DNA of 64,000 bases from Zygnema cylindricum (lineage: Eukaryota > Streptophyta > Zygnematophyceae > Zygnematales > Zygnemataceae), in the NCBI GenBank assembly GCA_037447655.1, contig JBBHKE010003239.1:19990-83989 (forward strand). The letters are read 5' to 3'. Every line of letters begins with the position of its first letter. Position 1 is the first letter of the stretch. The notes beneath the pieces are model-generated. The model was not told where the DNA came from and searched no databases. It saw only the letters and a program-made list of their open reading frames with translations. Made by a program: the position numbers and the translations under genes. Positions 10,691 through 22,719 of this stretch are shown piece by piece.

Positions 10691-10767
10691 CATGGAACAT
10701 CGACTCAACCAACTCGGCCCGTAGAGTTGGCCGTACGATTACAGAAACGGCTGATGGAACGTGACCC
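10029..10767. mobile_element. PIF/Harbinger-type MITE (739 bp, TSD TAA)
   Basis: Terminal inverted repeats GGGTCACGTTCCATCAGC and GCTGATGGAACGTGACCC are perfect complements and are flanked by TAA on both sides (10026-10028, 10768-10770). The subterminal word CGGAAAAGTGGGGTAGTTT is shared with the other members. No transposase frame is present, so it is non-autonomous. The 3-bp TWA target duplication and GGG terminus point to PIF/Harbinger. Confidence 0.88.
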
Positions 10768-10770
10768 TAA

Positions 10771-13188
10771 TTCGGATACACATTCCCGTATTGTAATCGT
10801 GATAGCATGCGTTACCATAGTCGACGTTGAACGTGTTAGAACAAGCTCACGTGATTTCCCCCCATCTTTTCTCCTAGGAAATAAATCTGAGTAGGATCAC
10901 ACGTGTCAACACCACTCACTTTTCAATCTCGATCACGTTATCTAACACTCTTTATGTATGATTGTGCGAAAAAATGAACAATTTTAGTACGTATTGGAAC
11001 ATTTTGTACGCTACACTATTTGAAAATCCTCCAAATTAGAGTCATAAACGTTAATCAAAACGTACATGTATTAATGTAGGACAAAAAAACGTATTGTTAA
11101 TTCTATTTTATGTCACGGGGTCAAAATGTAGGGGCAAGGAGACAATGTTATGCCATTTGCCAATAACCAATATACTTTTTTTTTTGCCTACCGATAATTG
11201 ATTAATTGGCACGATAAATCGGTTTCGGTGTCATAAATGAATTGCGATAAATCGGATACCGGTATTTGCCCGTTATCGAACAATGAGGTCTCCCGATATA
11301 TCGCTCTAATACCAACAAATTCTTTATCGTCGTTAAGTCCAAAAAAATATAGTACGTTATTTTATAGTACTTTATAGTATACTATATTATAATTTGCACT
11401 ATATATAGCATGGCATGCCACATCTAACAATCTGTCCATTAGTATAAAGGAAAAATAAAATTTCATTACAACGAAATAAACCGTAAAGTTGTATGGTCAG
11501 AACCATAAAATTATTGTCGATTGTTATCCAATCGGTGTTATCACGATAGAAAACCGGTGTTACAGGTTTTTCATCGAGCTGATACAAAACGTTACAAAAA
11601 CCCCCTTCAAATATCGATTACATGGACAACCCCCCTAAGGTTGTGTCGCCGTTTGCCAAAGTAAGGGTTTTTATTTTGTCGTTTTCCTTAAAAAATTTAG
11701 CGTCGCACCAATAAAATTTACAGTCGTAGCTTGGCAACCATACCACCACCAATACACAATGTGAACGTGGTTAAATTGGGAATGGATTGTTGAGTTTGCA
11801 AATGCTTTTTAAAGGGTTGAGTATAACTTTAGTCGTGCTCCAATATTAGTTGGATCATATCCATCCAGCCTTCCAAGTGCATAGTCGACATTTTCGGGTA
11901 TGAGTTAGGTGTAGCGTCATTGGACAATGTCAATCAACTTTTGTCAATATGAGACTTATGAACTCTTGTGAAGGTAACAATTTTTCTCGTGTGGAAGGAT
12001 CGATAACTAGTATATACGCTTTATGGTTATAGCTATGATACTTGAAGGTTGTGAAGGTTTAGTAATGGTAAATAAAAAGGAACCCAATATTACTTATTTT
12101 TTCTCTAAATGGTTGATTTCGCCACTAAGAATTCGTTTTTCCATCGAATTATATTAAGTTTTTATGCATTAGAAAATGGACTAATTGTGATAAACTTTTA
12201 GCGACACATTGATTCGTAAGCTGTTAGTTCTTAGAATCCACAAGTCGTTAAATACTTTTATTTTGTATCTATTCCAACAATGGATTTGTACTAACCTTGA
12301 AAAAGTAAACATTATGGTCATATTATTAAAGAAAAAAATGCAACGATTTCCCTTTTTTTTTAACGCGTCAATATCAATACCTTTTTATTTTTGAATACCA
12401 TACGGAAGTCGAGTGAAAAAGAGATGATTTCTTTCCATTTTTTCAACAGTGTTAAATAACCATTCTAGCCATTCTAACACCACCTAAACGTGAAGTAGCT
12501 TTTGTGTAGTTGAAACATGAGCAACCATACAAAGTTTGTTCGTCAACAATACATCGTAGCGTTTCTTATCGTTCTTGTAACTCGTAAGACATAGAATGTC
12601 AAATGGCGGACAAAAACACAATAACCTAAAATTACAAATGTATGTTTCTGCTCTCAGATGATGTATATGGTGTGATGCAAGGCAGTTGGCGAAGTTACAC
12701 AAACATACCACAAAATTGAAAAACTAGACATGACGCCACTTGTTTACAAGCAATATGGCGGGTGTTTTACTTTAGGTTTTAATTGGAAAATGAATATTCT
12801 ATAACATGTTTTGTTATTTGGAGGTACAATTTTTGTTTTGCGGCAAAATTTGTATAAAAAATGAGTTATAATATAATTTTATACAAATTGTGTATTTAAA
12901 CGAGCCAAATTACATTTTTACCTAATAAAACAACAGCTAAATGAAAGGAAAATCAATCTTTCTTCAAATAAGAGACACCTCTCGATAGAACTTTAAGCTT
13001 ACGTATAAACCGCAACCACTTTCATTTCACTAGAGGCTAAATAACACATTGTTACCTTCTCCAAATATAGAAAATCATCTTTATAAAACTAAATAATACA
13101 TGTGAAACCCCAAATAAGTTCACACAAAGAAACGATAAGAATTTTCTCCACTAACATGTGTATCGTAACGACCTACTTCCTCTCTTTC
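10771..13188. other. No gene recognised (2.4 kb)
   Basis: AT-rich, stop-dense sequence on both strands. The longest frames are about 60-75 codons and have no recognisable domain. Fragments such as CGGGGTCAAAATGTAGGGGC near 11118 echo the repeat at 9827, so degraded repeats are likely. Confidence 0.5.
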
Positions 13189-13315
13189 GAGAAACTATAC
13201 AGCTTACCGTCCAGTTGAGGAAATGTCACAAGCAAGGTGACATTCCTCACTTCCGAGAAACTATACAATTTACCGTCCAGTTGAGGAAATATCACAAGCA
13301 AGGTGACACGAATTA
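13189..13315 (+). repeat. 65-bp tandem duplication
   Basis: Two units share CGAGAAACTATACA, TTACCGTCCAGTTGAGGAAA and TCACAAGCAAGGTGACA. They differ by a handful of bases and by a short spacer at the junction. Confidence 0.85.
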
Positions 13316-13784
13316 TAGACGCAGATCTAGCATGACGTACCGCCCCTTTGTCTACCATCCAATGAGAGGAGCCAAACAGTTCCCTATTTTCTGTTGATGA
13401 TTTTTATCGTCAAAGCGCACCTAGAACAACGACGACCGTAGGATGCGCCACCCTATGGGTACGCATCATTTCATGCTCGTCAATGCCTTTCTTGACTAGT
13501 ATTCGCAACTAGCGAAGCCCAATCCAACTCGCGACCCAAATGACCTTTACGAAGAGGGTCGATGGTTACTGCGTTACAAATCTTATAAGCTTGCTAAACA
13601 TCCAACAAAGATGTGAGTCAGATAATTACCCACGGTCCAACTGACAGCACATACTGCAAAACATTTGTTCCGGAGCTACTAAAACCTAACAGTTAGCGGC
13701 AAACAAGACTGATTCCACAGGGAAACATGTACAATGTAAACCAACTATATGCGCGCACAAAATCACTATTCCACCACAGACTAA

Positions 13785-14505
13785 GGGTGGCCTTTCATTA
13801 GAGTCTTTAATAATTGTAGGGAATATTTTACTGAAGGGCGTGCCTTCCATCAGGTCGCGTCAGTAAACCACTTTTTCTTGGGTTCATTCTGGTTGGTACC
13901 ACGTAGGTTAATATTCGATGCTTAAAATCTTAAAAGAATCTTCAAATGCAAAGCCTGAATGCAATTTCTATACCAGCGGAAGTAATATCTGTACTAGCGG
14001 AGGTAATATCTGTACCAACGGAGGTAACATCCGTACCAGCGAAGGTAATTAATGAATCGTACAGAGGGCATTATAATGTACTATCTAAAATTTCAAAACG
14101 TAACGAAAAAAAATGTCGGCGGCAAACTTTGAGGGTGGGAGCGTGATAGGATAATTTCGGCGGATTCGCTTCCACTTTGGAAGAAGGCACATGGCCTTTG
14201 GGACGTGTACGCACATACGCGCACGTTCATCGTGGATGTTTTTTTCCTTTTCCACGTGGCCCATTTTTACACGTTCAGTCTTTGCAAAGTGTCCTCTTTG
14301 TGCACGGTCAACACAAACTATAGGGTTAGTGACATGGGGTGTCGGATAAAAAGTGTATTAGCATCCGACGGTCTGAATTCACGCCTACAACCTTGGACAT
14401 TTCCCCGTAATGATGTTTTCCTCGAAAAAAAAATGGTATGTACCTGTACAAAACGGTACGGCCCGTTGTAAACAACCCAACTTTTTCTCTAATGGAAGGC
14501 CGCCC
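13785..14505. mobile_element. PIF/Harbinger-type MITE (721 bp, TSD TAA)
   Basis: Left end GGGTGGCCTTTCATTAGAG and right end CTCTAATGGAAGGCCGCCC form imperfect inverted repeats (17 of 19), flanked by TAA at 13782-13784 and 14506-14508. An inner CCTTCCATCAGG near 13850 repeats the terminal word. No transposase. Confidence 0.85.
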
Positions 14506-14879
14506 TAAAGGATCATTCGTTGGCGGCAACGACACACCACCGTATAAGGGCTTTCGTCTTTCAAGGGTTTGTAGTAATCTTAGGGGCACTTTTACTCGTA
14601 GTAATATTTCGAATCACTTATCCATTAGGTGGTGCCAGCGAGGCAACTACCGCCTACACGCTTTATTGCGACTACCACCATGTAGGTTCTTGTTCAAACC
14701 GCGAGAATAGTAAAAAAAATTAAAAGCACAAAATTTGAACATCTTATATGTATAGAAGGACGAAATTTAAGATTTGCAAAAAACGTTGTAAATTCTAAAT
14801 CTGTATGTGCGTAATTTATCGTTATTTGGATTTCCCCATTATGTTTTGAAAACAAATTCCTTTCCGGAAAGGTCAGAGG

Positions 14880-15290
14880 ATGGCAAAAAGTTGATTAGAA
14901 GATACCCTCCAACAAAGATTTTGTTGTCGGTTTCGGTGGATTTGAATCCACCCTCTGCGAAGGCACATGGCCTTTGCCAATTGTAAGGTTGCCATCACTC
15001 GTCCGCTGTGGATCGTATCTTTTATTTACACGAGTACCAATCGTACACGACTAGAAATGGCTAGTGTCCTCTTTGAGAACAGTCGAGGACAATAGGCGAA
15101 CACTGGATAAAATAAGCTTTTGCTTCGAAAACACAAAATCGAATTGTCGAAGTTGTCGCTTAAATGTTTGGAGAATCTCGCCAAATCTTTATGGGACATG
15201 TTTATAAAAAAAAAGATGCGGTACGGCTTGGTACAAAAAGGTACGTTTTGTAGTAAACATCCTCACTCTTTGCTTGATGGAGCCCCACCA
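14880..15290 (+). mobile_element. Right-hand remnant of a related MITE
   Basis: It ends GTAGTAAACATCCTCACTC, then CTTGATGGAGCCCCACCA followed by TAA, which is the subterminal plus terminal layout of the family. Interior words (GAAGGCACATGGCCTTTG, AGTGTCCTCTTTG) are shared with the right half of the MITE at 13785-14505. No convincing left terminus was found. Confidence 0.55.
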
Positions 15291-15389
15291 TAAGTAAGCG
15301 CCGGACCAATCCATGCCCATGCACGAGTTAATTGAGTATTGAACTTTGTTAATTGTTAAGCTGTTCAAGTACAGCTTGTAGATGTTTTT

Positions 15390-16130
15390 TACACAAAGTC
15401 AATGTTGTGCGCAAAACTCAAACGCAGTATAATGCACGAACTATGTGATGGTATTTTTGTTCTATGTGTCAAACAAGTGAAAAAGCGCATGGTGTAAGGC
15501 ATGAAACAATTAAACTCTTCACACATGTAATCGTGATATGCCAAGTCAATTTTGGAAGTAGAAAACACAGAGTTCATATTATCGACGATGTAAGAGTCAA
15601 ATTTATCACAAAGCGTATTGCTTAACATATGAAGTCGTTTAGCTGATCGTACCGTAGCTGTTTTCTACACGAACTCAATTGTCGTAAGTGCGAAACATGA
15701 TGCTCGAACAACGCACGGTGTGTGATCGGATTTCTGTTCTTTGCATCAAATGGGTGACAAAGCGTATCGCGTATGAAAGTCTGAAACGGTTCATTTGTTT
15801 AGGTGTGCAATTATTTCGTACGTCAATGCCGTACGTGCAACACATTAAAGTATTTACAGTTCGTGACGAGCTATAGGATCGGTACTGCAATGTACTATAG
15901 TTTTGTCCTATGTGGGAAACGCTTTATGAAGAGTATTGCAGTATTGCTTAACACATGAGATCGCTAAGTGTTCCATATCGTACTATGTAGCAGTATTTTG
16001 TACGGTCTATGTTGTAATTGCACAGACATAAAGTTTGTACAACGCACTATAAGTGTACGATCGTACTTGTGTTCTATGCGTCAAACGCGTGACAAAGCGT
16101 GTCGCGTATCGTCCAGTTGGCCATATTCAC
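15390..16130 (+). repeat. Three diverged tandem units of about 300-340 bp
   Basis: Units near 15410, 15690 and 16030 share a GCGCAAA/GCGAAAC-like start, GAACAACGCAC, a GTTCTATG(T/C)GTCAAAC-like word and GTGACAAAGCGT. Short frames on both strands stay similar between units (for example VLCIKWVTKRIAYES and VLCVKRVTKRVAYRP), which simply reflects the DNA repeat. No protein family recognised. Confidence 0.55.
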
Positions 16131-16329
16131 TCCCATAGACTTACAAACGTTTCTGCTAGATGGCAGTTGGAATCATGGCCATGGCGGTCGACAAAACTGT
16201 CACATGAGAGTCTCCTCTTACCATCGGAAGTAGATAACATTGTTATAATTTTACATGTGCAGGTTCTTTTTTTTTTTTTTTCTAACTGTACATATTGCTA
16301 TATATTTTCCTCGGAAAAAAGTGCTTCTG

Positions 16330-16700
16330 GATTGGAATTAGGGTTAGGGTTTCTTACATGACGTTAGTATTTTATGGTTCACGGTTAAGGAATAGGGTTA
16401 GGGCTCACTTTTCCTAACTTCTTAACAACCAGGGTTGCTGATTAACCGGATCAAAGGTTAGAGCTCAAAATTAATAAAAAAATACAGAGTTATGGTTGAG
16501 AATCTGGTTAAAAATTAGGTTTTTTTAATAAAATAACAAGGTTGACATTTAGGGTCATGTCTGAGTTTAAAAATAAAAAAAGCAGGGTCAATGTCTAGGT
16601 AAGAAATTAGGGTTATGGTTCAGATTCTGGTTGACAAAATAGGGTTAGAATCACAAAGAAAGGTAAAAAATTAGGTCAAGATTTAGGGTTAATGTTTTAT
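16330..16700 (+). repeat. Degenerate TTAGGG-like field
   Basis: TTAGGGTTAGGGTTT at 16338 and AATAGGGTTAGGGCTCA near 16390, followed by many ATTAGGGT/AGGGTTA(A/T)G words at irregular spacing. It may be decayed telomere-like or other simple repeat; there is no long perfect array. Confidence 0.5.
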
Positions 16701-16728
16701 AAAGCTTCACATGAAGTAGGTTTAAACG

Positions 16729-17226
16729 ATGGCATCTCAAGGGAGAGCAGAAGGAATAAACGTTTTAACTGGAGAATCCTTTCGTTTAAACGATGGAACC
16801 CTAAACACAAGAGGAGGAAGCTTGCCTCCAACCGTTATTGTCAATATTGGAGGCCTTATCGGAAAAGGGAATGGGAATGGGAGTGGAGGAGGAGGAGGAG
16901 TAGGAGGAGGAAGGGGGGGGGGGGGGAGGGGAGGAGGAGGAAGAGGGGGAGGGGAGGAGGAGGAAGAGGGGGAGGGGAGGAGGAGGAGGAAGTGGGGAAG
17001 GGAAGGAGGAGGAGGACGTGGGGGAGGGAAGGAGGAGGAGGAAGAGGGGGAGGGGAGGAGGAGGAAGAGGGGGAGGGGAGGAGGAGGAGGAAGAGGGGGA
17101 GGGGAGGAGGAAGAAGAGGGGGAGGGGAGGAGGAGGAGGAGGGGGAGGGGGAGGGGAGGAGGAGGAAGAGGGGGAGGGAAGAAGACCTGCATTGATCAGA
17201 GATGCTACACTGCCCATCGTTGTTAG
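16729..17226 (+). CDS. Questionable frame: ordinary N-terminus running into a GGA tract
   Basis: The first about 55 codons after ATG are compositionally normal and end in PPTVIVNIGGLIGKG. The rest is Gly/Arg/Glu read from a polypurine tract and closes just beyond it. No start context, intron or homologous copy supports it. The N-terminal part could be a fragment of a real exon; the remainder is almost certainly repeat. Confidence 0.2.
   Translation: MASQGRAEGINVLTGESFRLNDGTLNTRGGSLPPTVIVNIGGLIGKGNGNGSGGGGGVGGGRGGGGRGGGGRGGGEEEEEGEGRRRRKWGREGGGGRGGGKEEEEEGEGRRRKRGRGGGGGRGGGEEEEEGEGRRRRRGRGRGGGGRGGGKKTCIDQRCYTAHRC
16880..17186 (+). repeat. Long GGA/GAGGAG polypurine tract
   Basis: About 300 bases with only a handful of pyrimidines, including a G10-G11 run near 16915. 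Long frames exist in all phases on both strands because stops cannot form. Confidence 0.9.
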
Positions 17227-17429
17227 TGTTAATAACAATAATTCTGTCGCGACTTTTTTTGGCCAAAAATCACAAAATAGAGTTAACAACATTATTTAAG
17301 GAAGTGGACCAAAATCCGCCACGTCACCTTGCACTAAATTAGTATTATTAATTATAATTTCGCATTTACACTAATTTTCTTGGCGGTGTAGTTTCCAGTC
17401 CTCAGAAGAGGGAAATAGAGGTCATGTAG

Positions 17430-17560
17430 TCTTTTCACTAATATGTCTATTTCACCAAAATGTGTTTTTTCACCAAAATGTCGTCTATTTTCACCGATAT
17501 GTCTATTTTCACCAAAATGTCTAATTTCACCAAAATTTATATTTTCAAATGGGTCTAGGG
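17430..17560 (+). repeat. TTTCACCAAAATGTCTA short tandem repeat
   Basis: Five to six imperfect units of 15-19 bases. The frame read on the minus strand repeats HFGEN/IGEN, an artefact of the DNA repeat. Confidence 0.75.
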
Positions 17561-17714
17561 AATGTCTGGATAGGGAAAAAAAATACAAGAAATTCTTAAA
17601 CCAGAAAAACCCTCCCTTTCTCCCTCCCTCCCTCCCTTCCTCCCATCCTAAAATTGGTTCGGGATACAGGTTCAGAAGACAAGTGGAGGATAAGTTGAAG
17701 GACAATTCTTTAGA

Positions 17715-18060
17715 GGGACAGGTTTGGGAGACAATTTCTCCCGACGAATTCTCGGACGTCTTCCCCAAGGCCGGTTCAAGGGACAGGTTTGGGAGGTAGG
17801 TTCGGGAAATAGGTTTGGGAGATGGGAGACAGGTTTGGGGGGCAAGTTTAGGGACAGATTTGGGAGACAGGTTTGGAGAATAGGTTCGGGAGATAGATTT
17901 GGAGAATACATTATAGGGGACAGGTTTAAAGGACATTTTGGAGGACAGGTTTGGAAACAGTTTTGGGAAACAGGTTCGGAAAACACCTTTGGGGAAGTGG
18001 TCTTAGGTTAGGGTTTAGAGGCCAGGGTTGAGGGGGAAGGGGACAGGTTTGGTGGACAGG
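17715..18060 (+). repeat. ACAGGTTTGGGAG degenerate tandem repeat (partner 59020-59215)
   Basis: About 15-bp units of GACAGGTTTGGGAGA or GGTTCGGGAAATA type. The part 17860-18045 matches 59020-59215 collinearly, ending in GGTGGTCTTAGGTTAGGG-like sequence, GAGGCCAGGGTTGAGGGGGA and AGGGGA. Confidence 0.8.
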
Positions 18061-18933
18061 GATACAGAAGTTATGAATACTAAAAAGTTAAAAGAGAGAT
18101 GTAAGGTAAGAAAAGGTTACACTGACAAAATAAAGACAGGAAAATAGTAAAAAAAAAATAAAAAAAAAAATGGAAGGTTTTACACCCAAAAAAAGAAAAA
18201 AGAACAAGAAACTCTTACACCAAAAAATAAAAACACACACACACACACACAAGAGGTTCAACTAATGAATATAAATAAAGGAACAAAGTACATATTGAAG
18301 CTCAAAAATCTACACTAAATCAGGTAAGGTACCAAAAAAACACCATAAATCTAAAGTATAAATCTAATACTAAAGTAATTGTATTTAAAAAAAGGACAGA
18401 AAAGATAAAAAATATTATCAAGTAGGAATTATACACATAAAAACAGCTTCTTTGGGGCATATTTGCGTCAAAACAATGATACGATCCTGAAAAAACCCTA
18501 AAAAAGCACTAATAAGGCCCTAAAAGTCGATAGGGTTAATGTAACTCTTTCAATATATATCAAAAACTCGCATATGTACCAAATTAACCAAAAAAAAAAA
18601 AAAAAAGACGAGCCAAAAATGTGTAAAAATTTCGAGAGAAAATGACAATGAACGTGCAACAGAATTTTGATCGTAGAATGAAACGCACTAAAATACAAAA
18701 TTGAGTCATTGGCGAGCAGAAATGTAGCCAGTGAAGATATAAAATATAATATATTAATATAATAGTAATAGGTATTGAAAATGTTAAAATATAGTGATTG
18801 AAGATAACTGTCGGCACTAAACGACAAGAATGATGTACTAAAAACAAAGACAAAGGCGTAACGTCACAAAGATCCCCCGATGTTTATATATGCCTTGAAC
18901 AAAAAATGACCTTTTTAAAAAAATTAAAAAAAA

Positions 18934-20702
18934 TCACTGTTCATTTCTCAATAAAGATACGATTTTTTGTCTCTTCAGAGGACGCGTCGAGTCCGATTTA
19001 GAAGCCTGAAAATAAAAAATACGCAAAAAAAATAAAAAAAAAATTGTTAGCTTTCATGTGTGCTTGAAAACCCTAAAATCACCCTTAAAAAAATTTAAAT
19101 AAACCCGAAATAAACCCAGTATACCTTGAAAACATTAAAATAAACAAGAACTTGCAATGTTTTTGACATTTTTGAGTATTTGTGCACAATTTGCGCAAAA
19201 TTATTTGGAAATTGCATAAAATGACGTTAAGAAAAGGAAAAGAAAAAGGGAAAAAAAAATGAAGATAAAAAGAAAAGAAAAAATATGTTAAATTTGAATT
19301 TTTGTCGACTTGCTGCATCTTTTTTTTTCCCTCCCTTTTTTTTTTTCTGTTTCTTACTCCTACTTCTAGGGGGGAAAAGAAAACAATTAAAAAAAATATA
19401 TATTAATACAAAATGAGCGAAAAAAAAAAATAGTTTCAATTTTAATTACCTCGTCAGTTTTGGAATAAGACGAATCAGAATCAGATCCTCTGTCAGAGAT
19501 TTCGTCCTCCTCATCAGATGAATAATTCGGTATCCAACTGTCGGCTGTTTCTGCTCGAATTTCGTTGCTTTCTGCCTGAATTTCAGCATTTTTTGCCCGA
19601 ACTTTGAAAATTTCTGACCGAATTTTGTTACTGTTTGCCCGAATTTCGTTATTTTCTGCCAAAATTCGAGCTTTTACTGCCCAAATTTTGTCACATTCTG
19701 TCCGAATTTTGTTAATTTCTGACTGAATTTCCGGTTTTTCTACTTGAATTTCGCTACTTTCTGCCCGAATTTCAGCATCTTTTGCAAGAACTTTGATAAT
19801 TCCTGTGTAATTTTTGTTATTCTCTGCCCGAATTCGGTTAATTTTTGACCGAATTCCCGTTTTTTCTGCTCGAATTCCGTTATTTTCTGACCGAATTTCG
19901 TTGCTTTCTGATCGAATGTCACCTATTTCTTGAATTTCTTTCTCAATTTCAGCTTTTCTTTCTTCTTGGGGTTTTTCTTCAATTTCTTTCCAAAATAAAT
20001 ATTTTGACCCACCCCTACGATTTTCCTGCATAAAAAAAATAAACAAAAACAAAAAAACAGAAAAATCAGATGATTATTTTCAAAGTCTGATGGAATGATT
20101 TTAAAATCGGTTTTTTTTTTTTTTTTTTCTTTTTTAAGGTTGAGATTTTATAAACGAGGAATTTTTTTTTTCAGACATTGGTGATCATTTTTTTTGCATA
20201 TACAATAAAATAAAAAAAACAAATCAAAATCAAATAAGTTTACATAAAACAAAATAGAAGCAAACCAGATACAAAATACAATAAAGTGGGGAATTTCTCT
20301 CAATTGTAGGATTTTTTTTTGCCTTTTTCCAAATATAGTTGTGTGACGTGACAAGAATGGCAATTGCAGATAAAACAAAACAATGCCGTAAAACAAAAAA
20401 AAAAAAAAAGGGGGGGGGGGGGGAAGAAAGTACCGTGGTTTTGAGATATTGAACTAGAACAAGATTTTCATTTTTAAATTTCCCGTTTTGTGGTCTGAAA
20501 AAAGGCAAAAAAAAAATAAAAAATTAATACCATAAAAAACATACCATAACAATGAAAATAATGGTAATAATTCATCAAAAAAAAAAAAAAATAGAGCAAT
20601 TTGGAGTATCTTATGACATGATATCATTGATTGGGAAAAAAATAAATGATACATATATATATATAGATATATACATATATATATAGATATATACATATAT
20701 AT

Positions 20703-20733
<31 letters not shown>

Positions 20734-20738
20734 GATAT

Positions 20739-20774
<36 letters not shown>

Positions 20775-22645
20775 GTGTATATATATATGTGTATATATAT
20801 ATATGTGTATATATATATGTGTATATATATATGTATATATACATGTATATATTTATATATGTATATGTATATGTATATATATTGTTTTTTCTTTGAAATC
20901 TTGATTTAGCTTCTTTTTTTCTTCACTTACTTCCTCAATAGAAAATAAATTTGTCGATGAAACTCGTTGTCATCTTCTTTTCGAGCGTAATAACAAGCGA
21001 CAACCTCCGTACCATTGATCTGCCCGAAAATAAACAAATAAATAAATAAATGTAAAGAAGAAAAAACTAAAAATAAAACTAAAAACATTATTTACTGACA
21101 TTCTTCACATTGACATACCCAAAGACAAAAAAAAAAAAAAAATGGATAAATGGAAAAACAGACAAAATAAACAAACCGGAAACATTTTAAATAACTTCCT
21201 TCCCATTGACCCGTCCGAAATAAAAAAGATAAATAAAAAAAAATAAATTAAAAAGAATAAAATAGTACATAGATAATTAAACACAAATATTGTGATTGGA
21301 CAAAAATAATTCCTAAGAGAGAAAATACAAACAATTAAAAAAAAAAAAAGTTGCAAGAAAATTTATGCACAGACAAATAGTGTGGATCACTCCTATGGTT
21401 ATGTAAGAAAAACTAAAAAATAAATAAAAAATCATTCATTTACTCATTGATTAATGAATAAAATAATTAACTTTATCAACTGAACAAATAAATTGTTAAG
21501 TATTTAATAAAAAAAGAAAAATAAAATACCTTAAGATTGACGTGGGTTTCGTTCACTGTACTTCCTCCGTTCTTTTTTCTTTGCCAAATATTACCGTCAT
21601 TTCGAAAAGATCGAGTTTCTTTTTTGTCGAACAAAAACAAAGTTCCACCTGCCCGAAAATAAACAAATAAACGAATCAACAAATAAAAAAATGAATATAT
21701 AAATAAATAAAAAATGAGTAAAAAATACATATATGTACATAAGTAAGAAATGGAGGCGTAAAACACTAGCTTTTATTGTTCTCTTGAAAAAGAAAAAAAA
21801 TGAAAATTAAAAAAAGGAATGAAAAAACTAGTTTTCATTTTCAGTTTAAACACTAGTTTAAAATAATTTAACAAATAAACCAATAAACAAATAAAAGAAT
21901 AAACGAATAAAAAAATGAACAAAGAAACATATAAACAAATATACAAATGAATAAATAAAAATTGAGTACAAAGTATGTATATGTACATAAATAAAAAATG
22001 GAGGCGTAAAATACGTATTCTCTTGAAAAAGAAAAAAAAAAAAAAGGAATGGAAAAAATAGTTTTCATTTTAACCTTTCCGACCATTTATTTTTCTCGAT
22101 AAAAAAGTGTTTTTTGTAAAAAGATGCATTTGAAATTAAAAAAAAAAAAAAAAAAACTTATGATAAAAAAAACTCACTTTCTGGTTTTTCGGGTGCCCTT
22201 TTTGTCAATAAAAATTCTCCTCCTTCAAAGTTAATCAGAAAATTAAAAATTTCCGATGCGGTCAACAACTTCGATTCTGCGATTTTTTGCAAATTTTTGA
22301 ATTCAATACTCTGGGGAGGGAGGGAGGAGAATCCTTTAGGGAGAGGGAGAGGGAGAGGGCGAGAAGGAGAAAGAGAAGGGAGGGGAATGGGGGCAGGGAG
22401 AGGGTAAGAAAGAAAAGAGAAAGGGAGAGAGAGAGGAGGAGGAAGAGAGACAGGGAGGGGTGTAAAGGGAGGACGAGGAGGAGAGCGAGGGAGATTTTCA
22501 CCTGCAAAACCACCAGACATGACAGGAGGGGCAAAATGTGAGCTAGATAATAAAAAAAGGGACTTTCTTTTTGTTATATTTTTGTATAAACTTTTTTTTT
22601 CGGAAAATGAAATTTATAAATTAGATAAAACAGCAAAATTGAAAA

Positions 22646-22719
<74 letters not shown>

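Noticed and set aside
16737-17292. Several 130-165-codon frames on the minus strand rich in Pro/Leu/Ser
   Set aside because: They overlap the same GGA tract in all three phases and have no independent support.
17352-17936. 194-codon frame with repeated HFGEN and PNLSPKP words
   Set aside because: The peptide repeats mirror short DNA repeats, and no promoter, splice or homology evidence exists.
20611-20844. Tyr/Ile frame on the minus strand
   Set aside because: Translation of a (TA)n microsatellite inside an intron.
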